From Pandoraea captiosa (GTDB lineage Bacteria > Pseudomonadota > Gammaproteobacteria > Burkholderiales > Burkholderiaceae), in NCBI RefSeq assembly GCF_902459775.1, contig NZ_CABPSQ010000002.1, positions 1 through 64,000 on the forward strand: a DNA stretch of 64,000 bases, in the 5' to 3' direction. Both the position numbers and the translations under genes were made by a program. The number at the start of each line of letters is the position of its first letter. Positions within the stretch are counted from its first letter, which is position 1. The notes beneath the pieces were generated by a model, which saw only the letters and a program-made list of their open reading frames with translations, did not search any database and was not told the origin of the DNA. This document shows positions 27,528-36,373 of this stretch, one piece after another.

Positions 27528-27989
27528 ATGGAATTACTCGATAACTTTGCCCGACAGATCCTGCGTCTGTTGCAGATCGATTCCCGGCGCTCCGCGCAGG
27601 AGTTGTCCGAAAACGTAGGGCTGTCGGCCACGCCGTGCTGGCGTCGCATCAAGGACATGGAGCAAAGCGGCGTGATCCAGCGCTACACCGTGCTGCTCGA
27701 CCGGGAGAAGCTGGGGCTGCACGTGTGTGCCCTCGCGCACGTGCAACTCACGCGTCACACGGAAGGCGGCACGGAGCAGTTCGAGCGCGAAATTCGCTCG
27801 TGTCCTGAGGTCACCGAGTGCTACAGCACCACGGGGGAAGCCGACTACATCCTCAAAATCGTGGCGCCGGACATCAAGGCGTACGACGCGTTCTTGCACG
27901 AACACATCTTCCGGTTGCCTGCGGTCTCGAACGTGAAGACGAGCGTGGTACTGCGCGAAATCAAGTTCGACACGAGCCTTCCGATCTGA
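27528..27989 (+). CDS. Lrp/AsnC-family regulator, divergent from indolepyruvate oxidoreductase
   Basis: The 153-residue protein has the Lrp helix-turn-helix (DSRRSAQELSENVGLSATPCWRRIKDMEQSGVI in two pieces) and the RAM ligand-binding domain (HVQLTRHTEGGTEQFEREIR, ECYSTTGEADYILKIVAPD). Such regulators sense an amino acid or 2-oxo acid. Its position, divergent from the oxidoreductase, makes that gene the likely target. The AT-rich tract just upstream (about 27460-27525) should hold its binding sites. The ribosome binding site is weak (TTGAGAA). Confidence 0.92.
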   Translation: MELLDNFARQILRLLQIDSRRSAQELSENVGLSATPCWRRIKDMEQSGVIQRYTVLLDREKLGLHVCALAHVQLTRHTEGGTEQFEREIRSCPEVTECYSTTGEADYILKIVAPDIKAYDAFLHEHIFRLPAVSNVKTSVVLREIKFDTSLPI

Positions 27990-28312
27990 GCCCGACGGGC
28001 GGGGGGCGCTCATGGCGGCCGTGCTAGCTGTCGGGCACCCGCGCGCCCTTCGTTTGCTTCCCACACGTTGACATTGCACAACATTCGCACTTGACGTTCC
28101 GGAAAATCCCGGCTAAAAATGCAAATGATTCTCATTTAAACATCGAATCAAGTTCTTCGTCCGAGGCCGACACAACGGCCGGGTGGCGCAAGAGTTTTTC
28201 GCCAGCCGCGCCTGCCAGCGTGTCGTGAAGCGTCGAGTAAGACGCTGAGCGCACGCCGATTGCCACGAGCGCTTGCCAGCCAGCAACGGGGTTTTTGCAC
28301 TGGAGAGCAGCA
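27990..28312. other. 323-bp regulatory region upstream of the haem operon
   Basis: It contains the Fur box (28121-28139), then about 170 bp of 5' leader before the receptor start. I looked for a hemP-like small gene, common at this place in Burkholderiales, and could not find one. Confidence 0.55.
28121..28139 (+). promoter_or_regulatory. Fur box of the haem uptake operon
   Basis: GCAAATGATTCTCATTTAA matches 12 of 19 positions of the GATAATGATAATCATTATC Fur consensus, including the central ATGAT and TCATT arms. It lies about 174 bp before the TonB receptor start. Iron-bound Fur should repress the operon here. Confidence 0.75.
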
Positions 28313-30808
28313 GTGAAGCAGTCGTCGAGCGGCGGGGGCCGCGCCTTTGTCATGACCATGCGCCGGGGTTACGGCGTCAACGATTCGCGAAGCGGCGAGC
28401 GCGCCGGAATCGTCGGATTCGCCGGAATCGAGACCTCGCGCCACCCGCGCGCGTCCGAGCCGCGTCGGCGTCTGCACCCGCTCGCGGGCGCGGTGATTGC
28501 CGCTTTCTGGCTGCCCGCCGCTTTCGCGCAACAGGCGCCGGCCGACCACGCGCAGACGGGCCAGGCCGCACAAGCGCTCCAGATTGCGCAGGCATCGCCA
28601 AACTCGCGGAAAACCTCCGAAGCGCCCGGCATGCGCGGCGCCCCGTTGCAACTCGCCGAAGCCAATCTGCGTGAAGTGAACGTGACGGCCACGCGCACGC
28701 CGACGTCGAGCGAACGCACGCCGGCGTCCATTTCGGTCATCACCGATCAGGACCTCGAAGAACAACAGGCGCAGGACATCAAGGAGGCCCTGCGCTACGA
28801 GCCCGGCGTGACGGTGCGTCGCGCTCCCTATCGACCGGCCTCGGCAGCCGCCGGCGGCGGTCGCGACGGCAATTCCAGCATCAACATCCGTGGTCTCGAA
28901 GGCAATCGCGTCGCCCTCTTCGAAGACGGTATCCGCATGCCCTCCTCGTACGCATTCGGCCCGCTCGAAGCCGGTCGCGGCGACTACATGAGCATGGACC
29001 TGCTGCGACGCATCGAAATCCTTCGCGGACCGGCCTCGTCGCTCTATGGCAGCGACGGCCTCACCGGCGTCGTCAATTTCCTTACCAAAGACCCGCAGGA
29101 CCTGCTCGACGTGTTCGGCAAGTCCACCTACTTCTCGCTGCGCCCGTACTACAACTCCATGGACCGCAGCTTCGGCACGACGGCCCAGGCCGCGTGGGGC
29201 GGCGAGCAGTGGCAGGGCATGGTGATCGTCGATGGCAACAAGGGCCACGAACTCGACGGCAAAGGCACCAACGACACCGCCAGCACGGCACGCACGACCG
29301 CCAACCCGCAGGACACCAACGGCGACTCGGTGCTCGGCAAACTTGTCTTCAAGGCCACGCCGTTCTCGACGTTCAAGCTCACGGCAGAGACCGTGCGCCG
29401 ACGCACCGACTCGGACGTCCTGTCCGCCGTCAACCCGCCGACCACGCTCGGCCTGCACACGAGCGACCGGCTCGAACGCAATCGCGTGAGCCTCGACTAC
29501 GACTTCCAGGACGCCTCGCAACCGTACTTCCAGAACGCCCACGCCCTGCTCTATTTCCAGGACGCGAAGAACAACCAGTACTCGTACGAAAAACGTACGG
29601 CAGGCGATCGTACGCGCGACAACACGTACAAGGAACGCACCGTCGGAGGCTCATTGCAGGCCGAGAGCAACTTCACGACCGGCCCGCTCGCGCACAAGCT
29701 CGTGTACGGCACCGACGCGAGCCTCGCGTATGTGACCAGTTACCGCAACGGCACGGTGCCGGGTGTCGGTGAGTCGTTCCCGAACAAGGCGTTCCCCGAT
29801 ACCGACTACACGCTTTTCGGCGCGTTCCTGCAAGACGAAATCCGCTACGGCGCGCTCACCGTCACGCCGGGCATCCGCTACGACGCTTACTGGCTCTCGC
29901 CCAAGAAGAACGATCCGCTGTATGTCTCGCAGACGGCATCGGGCGCCCTCGCGCCGCCGACCGAGTCCAACGATTCGGCGTTCTCGCCGCGCCTGGCGAT
30001 CATGTACGAGATCGCGCCGTCGCTGATTCCCTACGTGCAATACGCACGCGGCTTCCGCACGCCGACGCCCGATCAGGTCAACAACGGCTTCTCCAATCCG
30101 GTCTACGGCTACATGTCGATCGCGAATCCGAACCTGAAGCCGGAGACGAGCGACACGCTGGAGCTGGGGCTGCGCGGACGCCTGGCGACCACGCTCGGCC
30201 CTGTCACGTACAGCACCGCCGTGTTCGCGGGCAAGTACCGCAACTTCATTTCGCAGCAGAACATCAGCGGCTCGGGCCGTCCCAACGATCCGCTCATCTA
30301 CCAGTATGTGAACTTCAGCCGCGCCAGCATTCAGGGTTGGGAAGGGCGAGCCACGTGGGCGCTCAAGGGCGGCGTCACGCTGCGCACGGCAATGGCCTAC
30401 ACGCATGGCACGACCGAGGACAACGGCGCGGCCAGCCAGCCGCTCAACACCGTCAACCCGTTCTCGATGGTGGTGGGTGTGCGCTACGAGCCGAACAGCA
30501 CGTGGTTCGCTCAGGCGGACCTCATGTTCCAGGCGGCCAAGTCGCAGAGCCAGATCGCCAGGTCCTGCACGGCAGGCACGCAACAGAACCAGAACTGCTG
30601 GGCGCCGCCCTCGTCGATCGTGCTCGATCTGTCGGGCGGATATCACATCAACAAGCACGCGACGGTGTACGCCGGCATTTACAACGTGTTCGACCGCAAG
30701 TACTGGAACTGGTCGGACGTTCGCAACCTCGCCGAGAACTCGACCGTCAAGGACGCGTATTCGGCACCGGGCCGCAGCGTCGCTGTGAGCCTGAAGCTTC
30801 AGTACTGA
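28313..30808 (+). CDS. hmuR: TonB-dependent haem receptor (HmuR/BhuR-like)
   Basis: This 831-residue outer-membrane receptor imports haem. A signal sequence core (LAGAVIAAFWLPAAFAQQ) sits unusually far in, after about 60 basic, disordered residues. Then come a TonB box-like region and plug (VNVTATRTPTSSERTPAS, INIRGLEGNRVALFEDGIR, LRRIEILRGPASSLYGSDGL) and a 22-strand barrel. The haem receptor FRAP and NPDL motifs appear as YARGFRTPTPDQ and ANPNLKPETSD. It ends in the typical aromatic terminus (KLQY). The start is uncertain: a GTG at 28313 has GGAG seven bases upstream; an ATG at 28352 lacks a good site. The Fur box and the four following hmu genes fix its role. Confidence 0.9.
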   Translation: MKQSSSGGGRAFVMTMRRGYGVNDSRSGERAGIVGFAGIETSRHPRASEPRRRLHPLAGAVIAAFWLPAAFAQQAPADHAQTGQAAQALQIAQASPNSRKTSEAPGMRGAPLQLAEANLREVNVTATRTPTSSERTPASISVITDQDLEEQQAQDIKEALRYEPGVTVRRAPYRPASAAAGGGRDGNSSINIRGLEGNRVALFEDGIRMPSSYAFGPLEAGRGDYMSMDLLRRIEILRGPASSLYGSDGLTGVVNFLTKDPQDLLDVFGKSTYFSLRPYYNSMDRSFGTTAQAAWGGEQWQGMVIVDGNKGHELDGKGTNDTASTARTTANPQDTNGDSVLGKLVFKATPFSTFKLTAETVRRRTDSDVLSAVNPPTTLGLHTSDRLERNRVSLDYDFQDASQPYFQNAHALLYFQDAKNNQYSYEKRTAGDRTRDNTYKERTVGGSLQAESNFTTGPLAHKLVYGTDASLAYVTSYRNGTVPGVGESFPNKAFPDTDYTLFGAFLQDEIRYGALTVTPGIRYDAYWLSPKKNDPLYVSQTASGALAPPTESNDSAFSPRLAIMYEIAPSLIPYVQYARGFRTPTPDQVNNGFSNPVYGYMSIANPNLKPETSDTLELGLRGRLATTLGPVTYSTAVFAGKYRNFISQQNISGSGRPNDPLIYQYVNFSRASIQGWEGRATWALKGGVTLRTAMAYTHGTTEDNGAASQPLNTVNPFSMVVGVRYEPNSTWFAQADLMFQAAKSQSQIARSCTAGTQQNQNCWAPPSSIVLDLSGGYHINKHATVYAGIYNVFDRKYWNWSDVRNLAENSTVKDAYSAPGRSVAVSLKLQY

Positions 30809-30939
30809 TCCTTCGGATCGATTGTCGGAACCGCGCCGGTTCGCACGGAAGCACGTGGACCGGCGCGTGCCAGCCATCGCAAGGCACTGCAAGCCCCTTG
30901 CATGACATTGCCAGCCAACACGCTTTTCAAGGAATCACC

Positions 30940-32049
30940 ATGATGAACGCTCAAAACGCCACCTCCACCGCCCGCCCGACATTCCCGGCGCCGGCCGCCG
31001 TCGCCCGTCTGCGCAGCGAATTCCAGCGGGTGAAGACCGAACAGAACCTGCGAGACCGCGATGCCGCCGCCGCGCTCGGTGTGTCCGAAGGCGAGACGGT
31101 CGCTGCCTTCGTCGGCGACCATGTCGTGCGTCTGCGCCCGGAATTCGTCGAAATCGTCGAAGCGCTGCCGACGCTCGGGCGCGTCATGGCGCTCACACGC
31201 AACAACGCTGCCGTGCATGAAAAGGACGGTCAGTACGAGAAACTCTCGCATCAGGGCACGATCGGCCTCGGTCTGGGCAAGGACCTCGACCTGCGCATCT
31301 TCTATCACCAGTGGGCGTACGGTTACGCGGTCCAGACGCCCGCCGAAAACGGGCCGCGCCGCTCGCTGCAGTTCTTCGACAAGTCCGGCACCGCCGTGCA
31401 CAAGATGTTCCTGCGCGACCATAGCGATGCCCTCGCCTACGACGCGCTCGTCGCCCGCTTCCGTGCCGACGATCAGACGCCGGGCGAACAAGTCGTGGCA
31501 GCCGACGCACCGAAGGCCGAGACACCGGACGCCGACATCGACACCACCGCTTTCCAGCGTGACTGGCTCGCGATGACCGACACGCATCAGTTCTTCGATA
31601 TGCTCAAGCGTCACGGCGTATCGCGCGCACAGGCGTTGCGTCTCGCACCGCAAGGGCATGCGCAGCGGGTCGCGGCCGCGTCCGTGCGCGCCTTGCTCGA
31701 CGACGCCGCCAGCACCGAATTGCCGATCATGGTGTTCGTGGGCAACGCAGGCATGATCCAGATCCACACCGGTCCTGTGTCGAACATCAAGGTCATGGGC
31801 CCCTGGGTCAACGTTCTTGATCCGGGCTTCAACCTCCATCTGCGCGAAGACCTCGTCGATACGGCCTGGATCGTGCGCAAGCCCACGGCGGACGGCATCG
31901 TCTCGTCGCTCGAATTGCTTGACGCCGCCGGCATGGTGATCGCCATGTTCTTTGGCGAACGCAAGCCGGGGCAGGCAGAACGCGAGGACTGGCGCGCAGC
32001 GCTGCTGCGCGTGGAGGGCTCGCACGGGATCGCGGAGGCATCAGCGTGA
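30940..32049 (+). CDS. hmuS: Haem-degrading/haem-trafficking factor HmuS (HemS/ChuX family)
   Basis: The 369-residue cytoplasmic protein has two similar halves, each with the HemS repeat: ALGVSEGETVAAFVG with FVEIVEALPTLGRVMALTRNNAAVHEK in the first, and HGVSRAQALRLAP with LPIMVFVGNAGMIQIHTGPVSNIK in the second. HemS-type proteins receive haem from the ABC importer and release iron or pass haem on. AAGGA lies six bases before the ATG. Its stop overlaps the start of hmuT as GTGA, so the two are translationally coupled. Confidence 0.93.
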   Translation: MMNAQNATSTARPTFPAPAAVARLRSEFQRVKTEQNLRDRDAAAALGVSEGETVAAFVGDHVVRLRPEFVEIVEALPTLGRVMALTRNNAAVHEKDGQYEKLSHQGTIGLGLGKDLDLRIFYHQWAYGYAVQTPAENGPRRSLQFFDKSGTAVHKMFLRDHSDALAYDALVARFRADDQTPGEQVVAADAPKAETPDADIDTTAFQRDWLAMTDTHQFFDMLKRHGVSRAQALRLAPQGHAQRVAAASVRALLDDAASTELPIMVFVGNAGMIQIHTGPVSNIKVMGPWVNVLDPGFNLHLREDLVDTAWIVRKPTADGIVSSLELLDAAGMVIAMFFGERKPGQAEREDWRAALLRVEGSHGIAEASA

Positions 32050-32990
32050 ACCGGTCCCTCGACGCGCGTGGCATGTCCGTGCTCACGCGCCGCGCCCTGA
32101 TGACGGCGGGCGCCCGGCTGACCGCGGGCGCCTGCCTCGGCGCGATGCTGCCCCTGCTCCCGACGCTCGCGCACGCCGCCCCGGCGGCGTCCGGTGCCAA
32201 GGACGGCCCGAAGCGCGTGGTCGTCGCCGGCGGCGCACTGACGGAGATCGTCTACGCGCTCGGCGCGCAGCATCGGGTCATCGCCAACGATCTCACCAGC
32301 CTCTATCCCGAAGCCGCCACGAAGCTGCCCAAGATCGGCTATCTGCGCACGTTGTCCGCCGAAGGCGTGCTGTCGCTGCATCCCGACCTGTTGCTCGCCG
32401 GTGCAGAAGCCGGGCCGCCCAATGTGCTGGCGCAAATCGAGGCGGCGGGCGTTCCCGTGCAGCACTTCAGGCACGGCTATACGGCCGAACTGGTGCGCGA
32501 GACCATTCGCGGTGTCGCTAACGCGCTGAATATCGGCGACGACGGTGCGCGTGTGGCTGGCCGTTTCATGAGCGACTGGGTGCGGGCGCGTGACAGTATC
32601 GACACGCAGTACGGCATTGCCCGTCGCCCGCGCGTGCTTTTCATTCTCGGGCACACCGGCAATCAGGTGATGGTCGCCGGACAGGACACGGCAGCCGACG
32701 CAATGCTTGCCTACGCCAACGCCGAGAATGCGTTGCGCGGCTTCAACGGCTACCGTCCCCTCACGGCCGAAGCGGCCGTCGCCGCCCAACCCGACGTGCT
32801 GCTGACCACCACGACGGGGCCATCGTCGGCGGATCCGACCGCCGCCCTGCTTGCCCAACCCGGTCTGGCCAATACTCCCGCCGGGCGCGCCAGACGCGTG
32901 GTGAGCTTCGATGCGCTGTATCTGCTCGGTTTCGGCCCGCGTCTGCCACAGGCGATCGCCGAGCTCGCCAGACGCGTGCACACCACGTGA
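32046..32990 (+). CDS. hmuT: Haem ABC transporter periplasmic binding protein HmuT
   Basis: This 314-residue protein begins at a GTG that overlaps the hmuS stop, with GGAGG seven bases upstream. The N-terminus carries a twin-arginine-like RRALMTAG segment before the hydrophobic stretch and an AHA cleavage site. The mature protein has the BtuF-like metal/haem-binding fold (RVVVAGGALTEIVYALGA, VLSLHPDLLLAGAEAG, RRVVSFDALYLLGFGPR). It carries haem across the periplasm from the receptor to HmuUV. Confidence 0.93.
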   Translation: MNRSLDARGMSVLTRRALMTAGARLTAGACLGAMLPLLPTLAHAAPAASGAKDGPKRVVVAGGALTEIVYALGAQHRVIANDLTSLYPEAATKLPKIGYLRTLSAEGVLSLHPDLLLAGAEAGPPNVLAQIEAAGVPVQHFRHGYTAELVRETIRGVANALNIGDDGARVAGRFMSDWVRARDSIDTQYGIARRPRVLFILGHTGNQVMVAGQDTAADAMLAYANAENALRGFNGYRPLTAEAAVAAQPDVLLTTTTGPSSADPTAALLAQPGLANTPAGRARRVVSFDALYLLGFGPRLPQAIAELARRVHTT

Positions 32991-33112
32991 TCACCATGTG
33001 AACGCCTGCCCGGAGCGCGAGGTGACGCGCCGAACGCTTTCGTGTTTCGCCGCGTCGCACTCGTTCGCTTCGCGCCCCCTCAGCATCCCGCCATTCGCCA
33101 TTGAACGAAGTC

Positions 33113-34276
33113 ATGTCAGCCGCTCCGCCGATCCGCCCACCGACGAGGTCATCGTCGTCCAGTGCTCTTCGCACCGAGACGTCGAGTCCCGCAAGCGTCA
33201 ACACCAACGAGCCGGCGCGTGCGGGCGTCGCTCGCCGACGTCCGCCGCGATGGCTCGTCATGACGGTGCTCGCCGGCCTGCTGGCAGCCGCGGTACTGGC
33301 TGCCCTGTGCGGTGGTGCGTATCGAATCGCGCCGCACGAAGCCATCAGCGCGCTGTTCCGGGGCGCGACGGGCGACTTCGTTCAGGACCAGGCGCGCAAC
33401 GTCATGTTGCAGATCCGCCTGCCACGCATTTTGCTCGGGGTCCTCGTCGGCGCGGGCTTCGGTGCGGCCGGCGCGGCGTTGCAGGCGCTCTTTCGCAATC
33501 CGCTCGCCGATCCGGGGCTGATCGGTGTTGCCAGCGGTGCCGCATTGGGCGCAGCCGGTGTGATTGTGCTCGGTGGCGTGCTGTTGCCGACGGCGCTGGC
33601 CGCGTCGCTCGGGCTCTGGATGCTGCCGGTCGCTGCGTTCGTCGGTGCGCTGGGCGTCACTGCGCTGGTCTATCGACTGGCGGCCGGACGTGGCCGCCTT
33701 GCCCTGCCGCTACTGCTGCTCGCGGGTATCGCCATCAACGCGGTGTCCGGTGCGGCCATCGGCTTGCTGACCTACCTTGCCAACGACACGCAACTCCGTA
33801 CGCTCACCTTCTGGACGCTGGGCAGCCTCGGCGGCGCGCAATGGTCCATGCTCGCGGTGATCGTATGGCCCGTCGCGTTGGGGATCGTCGCGCTCGCCTC
33901 GCAGTGTCGGTCGCTCAATGCGCTGTTGCTGGGAGAAGCCGAGGCGCTGCATCTGGGCGTGGCAGTGCAGTCTGTCAAACGTCGCGTCATGGTCGCGTGT
34001 GCGCTGTGCGTGGGTGCGTTGGTGGCATCGAGCGGCATGATCGGATTCATCGGATTGATCGCGCCGCATATTGTCCGGCTGGTCGTGGGCCCCGATCCGC
34101 GCGCGGTACTTCCGGCCGCCGCGCTTTTCGGCGCGATTCTCACGCTGCTCGCCGATCTCGTGGCGCGCACGTGGGTCGCACCCGCCGAATTGCCGCTGGG
34201 CATTCTGACGGCGCTGCTCGGCGCGCCCTTCTTTCTCATGCTGCTGTGGCGACGCCGCGCACAGTTCGGACTTTGA
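33113..34276 (+). CDS. hmuU: Haem ABC transporter permease HmuU (FecCD family)
   Basis: This 387-residue inner-membrane permease has about ten membrane helices and the FecCD signatures RLPRILLGVLVGAGFGAAGA, ALFRNPLADPGLIGVASGA and the C-terminal VASSGMIGFIGLIAPHIVRL coupling region. The first 45 residues are Ser/Pro/Arg-rich and probably cytoplasmic, longer than in most relatives. The start is uncertain, since only a weak GAACGAAG precedes the ATG. It works with HmuV to import haem. Confidence 0.92.
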   Translation: MSAAPPIRPPTRSSSSSALRTETSSPASVNTNEPARAGVARRRPPRWLVMTVLAGLLAAAVLAALCGGAYRIAPHEAISALFRGATGDFVQDQARNVMLQIRLPRILLGVLVGAGFGAAGAALQALFRNPLADPGLIGVASGAALGAAGVIVLGGVLLPTALAASLGLWMLPVAAFVGALGVTALVYRLAAGRGRLALPLLLLAGIAINAVSGAAIGLLTYLANDTQLRTLTFWTLGSLGGAQWSMLAVIVWPVALGIVALASQCRSLNALLLGEAEALHLGVAVQSVKRRVMVACALCVGALVASSGMIGFIGLIAPHIVRLVVGPDPRAVLPAAALFGAILTLLADLVARTWVAPAELPLGILTALLGAPFFLMLLWRRRAQFGL

Positions 34277-34300
34277 CCCTCGGGATACCTGGACATCGCC

Positions 34301-35164
34301 ATGCTCAGCGCCTACGACCTCACGATTGCTCACGGTGAATTCCCCGTGCTCCACGGCCTGTCGCTCGACATTCGTCCCGGCGAATTGCTCGTGCTGCTCG
34401 GCCGCAACGGCGCGGGCAAAAGTACCTTGCTCAAGGCACTCGCCGGCGAACCACTGCCGCCACGCACCCGGACCAGCGGCGCCATCACGCTCAACGGCGC
34501 ACCGCTTGCCCGGTACTCGGCCTCGGCGCTGGCCCGTTTGCGCGCCGTATTGCCGCAGACCGCGCAGTTGTCGTTCCCGTTCAGTGCGCTGGAAATCGTG
34601 ACGATGGGTCGGTTGCCGTTTCCCAAGTCCGGCAAGCGCGATCACGACATCGCGGCCCTCGCGCTGGAGAAGGCTGGCGCGTTGCCGCTGATGCATCGCG
34701 ACGTCATGACGCTCTCGGGCGGCGAGTGGGCACGGGTACAGTTCGCCCGCGTGCTGGCACAGCTTTGGCCGGACGCGGACGCCTCGGTCCCGTCGGTGGC
34801 ATCAGTGCCATCGGTGCCACGTTATCTGCTGCTCGACGAACCGACGGCGGCGCTCGATCTGGCGCATCAGCATCACCTACTGGCGCTCACACGCGAATTG
34901 GCAAAGTCATGGGGGTTCGGGGCGATGGCCATCGTGCATGACATCAACCTCGCGGCGCGCCATGCCGACCGGATGGCCCTGCTTGCCGATGGCCGCATTC
35001 TCGCGACCGGCACGCCGCACGAAGTGATGCGTCCCGATCTCATCGAGACGACGCTGGGGCTTGCCGTGCATGTCATCACGCCGGGGACGCCCGAGGCGAC
35101 GATGGGCTATCCGGCATCGATGGCGACGGCCGCAACAAGCGTGCCGTTCGCGTTACCCGCCTGA
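34301..35164 (+). CDS. hmuV: Haem ABC transporter ATP-binding protein HmuV
   Basis: This 287-residue ATPase has Walker A GRNGAGKST, signature TLSGGEWARVQFARVL, Walker B YLLLDEPTAALD and switch HDINLAARH, the order and spacing of HmuV/BhuV. Between signature and Walker B there is an added low-complexity stretch (DASVPSVASVPSVPR) encoded by a short internal repeat, at a place where many relatives also have a variable insert. It is the last gene of the haem operon and is convergent with an OCD-family gene 8 bp away. Confidence 0.94.
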   Translation: MLSAYDLTIAHGEFPVLHGLSLDIRPGELLVLLGRNGAGKSTLLKALAGEPLPPRTRTSGAITLNGAPLARYSASALARLRAVLPQTAQLSFPFSALEIVTMGRLPFPKSGKRDHDIAALALEKAGALPLMHRDVMTLSGGEWARVQFARVLAQLWPDADASVPSVASVPSVPRYLLLDEPTAALDLAHQHHLLALTRELAKSWGFGAMAIVHDINLAARHADRMALLADGRILATGTPHEVMRPDLIETTLGLAVHVITPGTPEATMGYPASMATAATSVPFALPA

Positions 35165-35171
35165 GCAGCGG

Positions 35172-36143
35172 TCAGGACGCGGGCACGCCATCCTTTGCCA
35201 GATTGGCACGGGCACACAGCACCGCGGCCAGATCCCACAACGCGTAACCCACGCTCTTGAAGAGCACCGGCCCGCTTGAGCGATAGCGATCCGGGGTGAT
35301 GATCGCGTCCATGAGCGGCGCCGCACGGGCCCAGTCGATGGCGGCATGTAGCAAATCGCCGGCCTCGTGCTTCACCTCCCACGTATCGACCACCAGCGTG
35401 CCGCGCACGGCTGCGTCGCGGCACAACTGCGGCGGCAATTCACGCATGTCGGGACGAAACGCGCCTACGCCCGCCACGAAGATGTCGTCGCGCCAGCGCA
35501 TCGTGTCGCTGTCCGGCAACACGGGTTCGCTGCTGGTCGTGGCCGTGACCACGATGCTCACAGTACTGAGTGCCGGCTCGATGGCATCGACGACGGTGGC
35601 CTCCACGCCGAGGGTCGCCGCATGCTCGGCCAGCGCATGCGCGCGCTCGGGACTGCGCGAGAAGATCATGAAATGACGCGTCCCCATGCCCGCCGCGAAC
35701 GCTTCGAGATGCGCGCGGGCCTGCACACCCGCACCAACGATCAGCACGGGTCCTTTCGGACGCGGTGCAAACTTTCGCGCAGCGAAGAGTGTCACGGCGG
35801 CGGTTCGGCGTCCGGTCACTGTCGGCCCGTCGAGCAACATCAGGCGCTCGCCCGTGTGCGGATCGAACACCATCACTTCGCCGATGATCGACGGCTTGCC
35901 CGCGCGACAATTCTCGGGGTGAACGGTAATGTGCTTGGTCATCGCGACGTCGCGATTGACGGCTGGCATGACGAGCAGCACGCCGCCACGGCGGCCGCGT
36001 TCGGGTTCGGTCAGGGGAAAATGCAGACGCTCCGGTGCGCGCGCGGTGCCTGAGCGCATCTCCATGAGCATGGCCTCGATGCCATCGGCCAACTGGGGAT
36101 AAGGCAACAACTGCGCGGTCTGGTGCGCATCCAGCGTGATCAT
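35172..36143 (-). CDS. Ornithine cyclodeaminase/mu-crystallin family protein, probably an imino acid reductase
   Basis: The 323-residue protein has the OCD-family pattern: EMRSGTARAPERLHFPL, VAMTKHITVHPENCRAGKPS, the MLLDGPTVTGRRTAAVTLFAA segment and the NAD(P)-binding GPVLIVGAGVQARAHLEAFA. Several relatives of this length reduce pyrroline-2-carboxylate or piperideine-2-carboxylate in hydroxyproline, D-proline or lysine breakdown. True ornithine cyclodeaminase is less likely but cannot be excluded. The ATG at MITLDAHQTAQLLPYP has GGAGA six bases upstream; a longer open frame upstream lacks family features. No hydroxyproline genes are adjacent. Confidence 0.85.
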   Translation of the reverse strand: MITLDAHQTAQLLPYPQLADGIEAMLMEMRSGTARAPERLHFPLTEPERGRRGGVLLVMPAVNRDVAMTKHITVHPENCRAGKPSIIGEVMVFDPHTGERLMLLDGPTVTGRRTAAVTLFAARKFAPRPKGPVLIVGAGVQARAHLEAFAAGMGTRHFMIFSRSPERAHALAEHAATLGVEATVVDAIEPALSTVSIVVTATTSSEPVLPDSDTMRWRDDIFVAGVGAFRPDMRELPPQLCRDAAVRGTLVVDTWEVKHEAGDLLHAAIDWARAAPLMDAIITPDRYRSSGPVLFKSVGYALWDLAAVLCARANLAKDGVPAS

Positions 36144-36308
36144 CGATTGTCTCCGCTTCGGGGCGTGCGCCATCGAACGCCGGAGCTCGCACTCATCGCC
36201 GTTGCATCGCGTCACGCTTTGCCAAGTCTGATTTCAGTGTAGCGCGCATCGCGGTAACGCGTCTGCCACATCAAAATTTAATCGTGACAATTCGTATCGA
36301 TGCTTCCC

Positions 36309-36348
36309 TATCGGCATCGGTGTCGGCATCGGTGTCGGCATCGGCGTC
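36309..36348. repeat. 12-bp tandem repeat between the OCD-family gene and pbpC
   Basis: The unit CGGCATCGGTGT is repeated about three times with little drift in the intergenic space. Copy number could vary between strains. Confidence 0.7.
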
Positions 36349-36373
36349 TGCAGGCAGGGTCGCGCACATACGC

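Noticed and set aside
28132-28359. A 75-codon minus-strand frame at the start of the haem operon
   Set aside because: It overlaps the receptor start and the Fur box, has no ribosome binding site, and does not resemble HemP.
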